Below, piece after piece: positions 62,601 through 64,000 of a DNA stretch of 64,000 nucleotides (position 1 is its first letter; every line of letters begins with the position of its first letter). Below the pieces are notes generated by a model. That model was not told the DNA's origin and searched no databases. It saw only the letters and a program-made list of their open reading frames with translations. A program made the position numbers and the translations under genes. This DNA comes from Cheilinus undulatus (Eukaryota > Chordata > Actinopteri > Labriformes > Labridae): positions 16,302,339-16,366,338 of the forward strand of contig NC_054871.1 of NCBI RefSeq assembly GCF_018320785.1, read 5' to 3'.

Positions 62601-63496
62601 TGCTTTACTCGACCCCATACCAGCGGTTTTAAGCTTTCAAAATTATAATAAAGAAATAGGTGATCTTGTCACTGATGATGTCATGAACAGACATCACTTC
62701 TTCATTTTACTTATTAAAATGAAGAAGTGATCACTTCTTCATTGTACTTATTAAAACTCCTCCAGAGCTTGAAAAACACTTTTTGCCAATCTAGTTTGTT
62801 TATTTTTTTCAGGTGTATGTTCATGGTATGGGCTCTATGCATGAACTGCTTCCGCATTTGGCATTAGACCGCTCCAACACTTCCAGTCGGGAGAAGAGAA
62901 AGGCGTATGATGGCATATTCATTGCAGTTTACTCGCTGTTTGCATGAGTTACCTGAGCTCACTGTCAATGACGAGTTAAATTTAGCTGAAGATGTACATT
63001 GCAGCACGCAGCAACGATGTCCAGAGGTGCTTTTAACCTGTTTTTGAAACATCATTTTAGCATGTTTGGATGCCAAGCGATGATGATAGAGTAAACATAA
63101 ACAACAATCGAAACAAAAAAAACAACAAAATGGACAAATTAAGGCAGTATAGGAGGGTTTAGATTCCGTTTTGGCTTAGCACGCATCGTTGGGCGTAAGT
63201 TGTGAAGCGGCTTTATTTTCCACTGGAAATACACCACCTCCTGCTGTGCATAGAGCCCATTAACCTTAACCTGCATGGAATAATAAAAAGTAAAAACAGC
63301 CCAATTCTGACCTTGAATGGGGGGCTGGAGTCGCTCGGGCGTGCAGAAAAGTCAAAGGAGATGATGAGGTCAACAGAGCGCTGTGGCCGCAGGATGAGAG
63401 GGTAGGGGAGGTTATATGTCAGGCCGCTGTCCACTATATGGATCTTCTTACTCTTCACATCCAGAGGCTCATAAATACGATCAAACTCGTCTGGAT
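56450..63496 (-). CDS. pla2g4a: Cytosolic phospholipase A2 (alpha), C-terminal part (last four coding exons)
   Basis: Calcium-activated enzyme that cleaves arachidonate from the sn-2 position of membrane phospholipids (family knowledge). Exons 63496-63312, 60833-60644, 58991-58834 and 56605-56450 join in frame: 2+183, 190, 158 and 156 bp. The first covers KIHIVDSGLTYNLPYP, where the Asp matches the catalytic Asp of human PLA2G4A (D549), and RPQR, whose second Arg matches R566. Later exons carry FPKIDPKVFDREGLKECYVFKPK, DFDIFDDPESPFSTFNFQY and FNTLNN. The C2 domain and catalytic Ser exons lie beyond the right edge. The C-terminus (KKKFLKREPRLKPWN...) is diverged and basic compared with human. 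The paralog letter in teleosts cannot be assigned. Confidence 0.95.
56748..56925 (+). repeat. tRNA-derived SINE, copy E
   Basis: Best tRNA-like head: AGCCAAGTGGTTAGGT, B-box-like GGTTCAAGTCC, GCATGTATCTCCCCCACTC core, AAATAAAAGC and an A-rich tail. Antisense to pla2g4a. Confidence 0.78.
57180..57500. repeat. AGCTAA / TTAGCT degenerate array with palindromes
   Basis: Dozens of GCTAA/TTAGC words in about 320 bp, including a direct repeat AGCTACATTTGTTAAAGCTC at 57208 and 57234 and a perfect 22-bp palindrome at 57462-57483 centred on TAGCTA. In a pla2g4a intron. Confidence 0.75.
58834..58991 (-). CDS. pla2g4a: pla2g4a exon VPRETEQEK
   Basis: 158 bp, phase 1 in, phase 0 out. VPRETEQEKDLADFDIFDD through NTLNNVE. 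Confidence 0.95.
60644..60833 (-). CDS. pla2g4a: pla2g4a exon ELLLAEKW
   Basis: 190 bp, phase 0 in, phase 1 out, donor GTAAGT. Encodes ELLLAEKWARMNKLPFPKID and ends at NFRKFKAPG. Lys/Gly replaces a stretch of the human KPKNPDMEKD segment. Confidence 0.95.
61603..61677. repeat. 75-bp duplicated segment, copy 1
   Basis: AACAAGTGACAATTCTT through GGCACCACAGCACAAGGCCT and CTGCACCATCACAT recurs at 62044-62120. Confidence 0.85.
61726..61806. mobile_element. hAT-like terminal fragment
   Basis: GATTAATCACAAGCATTTAT and TTAATGTCAACAGCCC resemble the end of the GGGCTGTCAA hAT family. The other end is not found. Confidence 0.4.
62044..62120. repeat. 75-bp duplicated segment, copy 2
   Basis: About 440 bp from copy 1, in the same orientation. 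A weaker third match (AAGTGACACGATTGTTTAAA) lies at 62213-62235. Confidence 0.85.
62693..62756. repeat. Perfect 17-bp-arm hairpin plus direct repeat
   Basis: Arms ATCACTTCTTCATTTTA (62693-62709) and its exact inverse (62715-62731) around a 5-base loop, followed by ATCACTTCTTCATTGTACTT as a third copy. Confidence 0.9.
63312..63496 (-). CDS. pla2g4a: pla2g4a exon with catalytic Asp region
   Basis: 185 bp, phase 1 in, phase 0 out (PPFK). Contains DSGLTYNLPYPLILRPQR and FDFSARPSDSS. AG acceptor after 63497; donor GTCAGA. Confidence 0.95.
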
Positions 63497-64000
63497 CTGA
63501 AACAAATCATATCAAAATTTCAATGGAAGATGATTTAGATATTCCTTTGTCTGCAGCCAAATTTAGTTCCGCATGACCGACATGACCATCAAACTCAAGT
63601 GACCCAAGAACAGGATGTTCCAGGGAAGCAGGGATGGGTGATATCTTCTTTTTAAACCACACCTGATGCAGGCTTTTTTGTTAACACACTGTTCAACATG
63701 CTTTTGTTTTAGGAAACTTTTCAATGCTGCACGTATCAAAACACTGCTACTAACAATGGATCAAAATGCCTGCATATAACGTGACACAAGTTTGTAGCAA
63801 AAACTTTAAGGAGAATTTTGGCACCTTTCAGCTCACTGTGTTTTTTTAGCCAATAATTTTAGAGCTTAGTGTCCTCTTACTGCTCTTGTGTCTATTTCTA
63901 GCAGCGACAGACAGCAACCAAAGAACAGACTGACACAACTAAAAACTAGCTGTTGACTATAACCAAACAACTGGCTGTTAAAGAACCGAAGAGTTCAGTC
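63497..64000 (-). other. pla2g4a: pla2g4a intron, right edge
   Basis: No further exon seen before the window ends. The exon preceding 63496 must end in a single G of an Asp codon. Confidence 0.6.

Noticed and set aside
1..64000. A hidden new multi-gene system
   Set aside because: All well-supported coding sequence belongs to three known vertebrate gene families; the remainder is introns, UTRs and transposon remnants.

Overview
The window is genomic DNA from a vertebrate, almost certainly a ray-finned fish. The genes are split by short GT-AG introns. The proteins are vertebrate (hemicentin-1, Arp2/3 complex subunit 5, cytosolic phospholipase A2). The interspersed repeats are of teleost type: Tc1-like transposons, hAT MITEs and a tRNA-derived SINE with a conserved tail. 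Moderate introns and few long retroelements suggest a percomorph-like genome, but the species cannot be named from this sequence. I saw no bacterial genes, CRISPR array, rRNA or functional tRNA.

Positions 78-36498 (+) are the 3' part of hmcn1. I placed 69 exons, and every splice junction keeps the reading frame (about 3,625 codons). In order they encode 27 immunoglobulin domains (78-24669), six thrombospondin type-1 repeats each on one 171-bp exon (24755-27991), a nidogen-G2-like beta barrel (28072-29251), a short linker, eight EGF-like domains (30495-34638) and a fibulin-type C-terminal module ending in TGA at 36496-36498. The von Willebrand A domain and the first Ig domains lie upstream of the window. 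Two AATAAA signals (37608, 37708) close the gene.

arpc5 lies tail to tail with hmcn1 on the minus strand (CDS 45344 down to 40581, four exons, 150 codons). Its first intron is an AT-AC intron of the minor (U12) spliceosome class, with near-ideal 5' site, branch site and 3' site. This is the most distinctive functional signal in the window.

Positions 45.5-54 kb appear intergenic and hold several DNA-transposon fragments. From about 54 kb to the right edge is the 3' end of pla2g4a (minus strand). Its last four coding exons (63496 down to 56450) carry the catalytic-Asp DSGL region through a diverged C-terminus.

The three genes do not form a pathway. Hemicentin-1 is a giant extracellular matrix protein, ARPC5 is a cytoplasmic actin-nucleation subunit, and cPLA2-alpha releases arachidonate from membranes. 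In human all three lie on 1q25-q31 (recalled), so the window samples a rearranged piece of a conserved vertebrate block. I found no convincing undescribed multi-gene system. The points of interest are the U12 intron, transposons sitting against splice sites, stop-free introns, odd strand-asymmetric arrays and a possible furin site.
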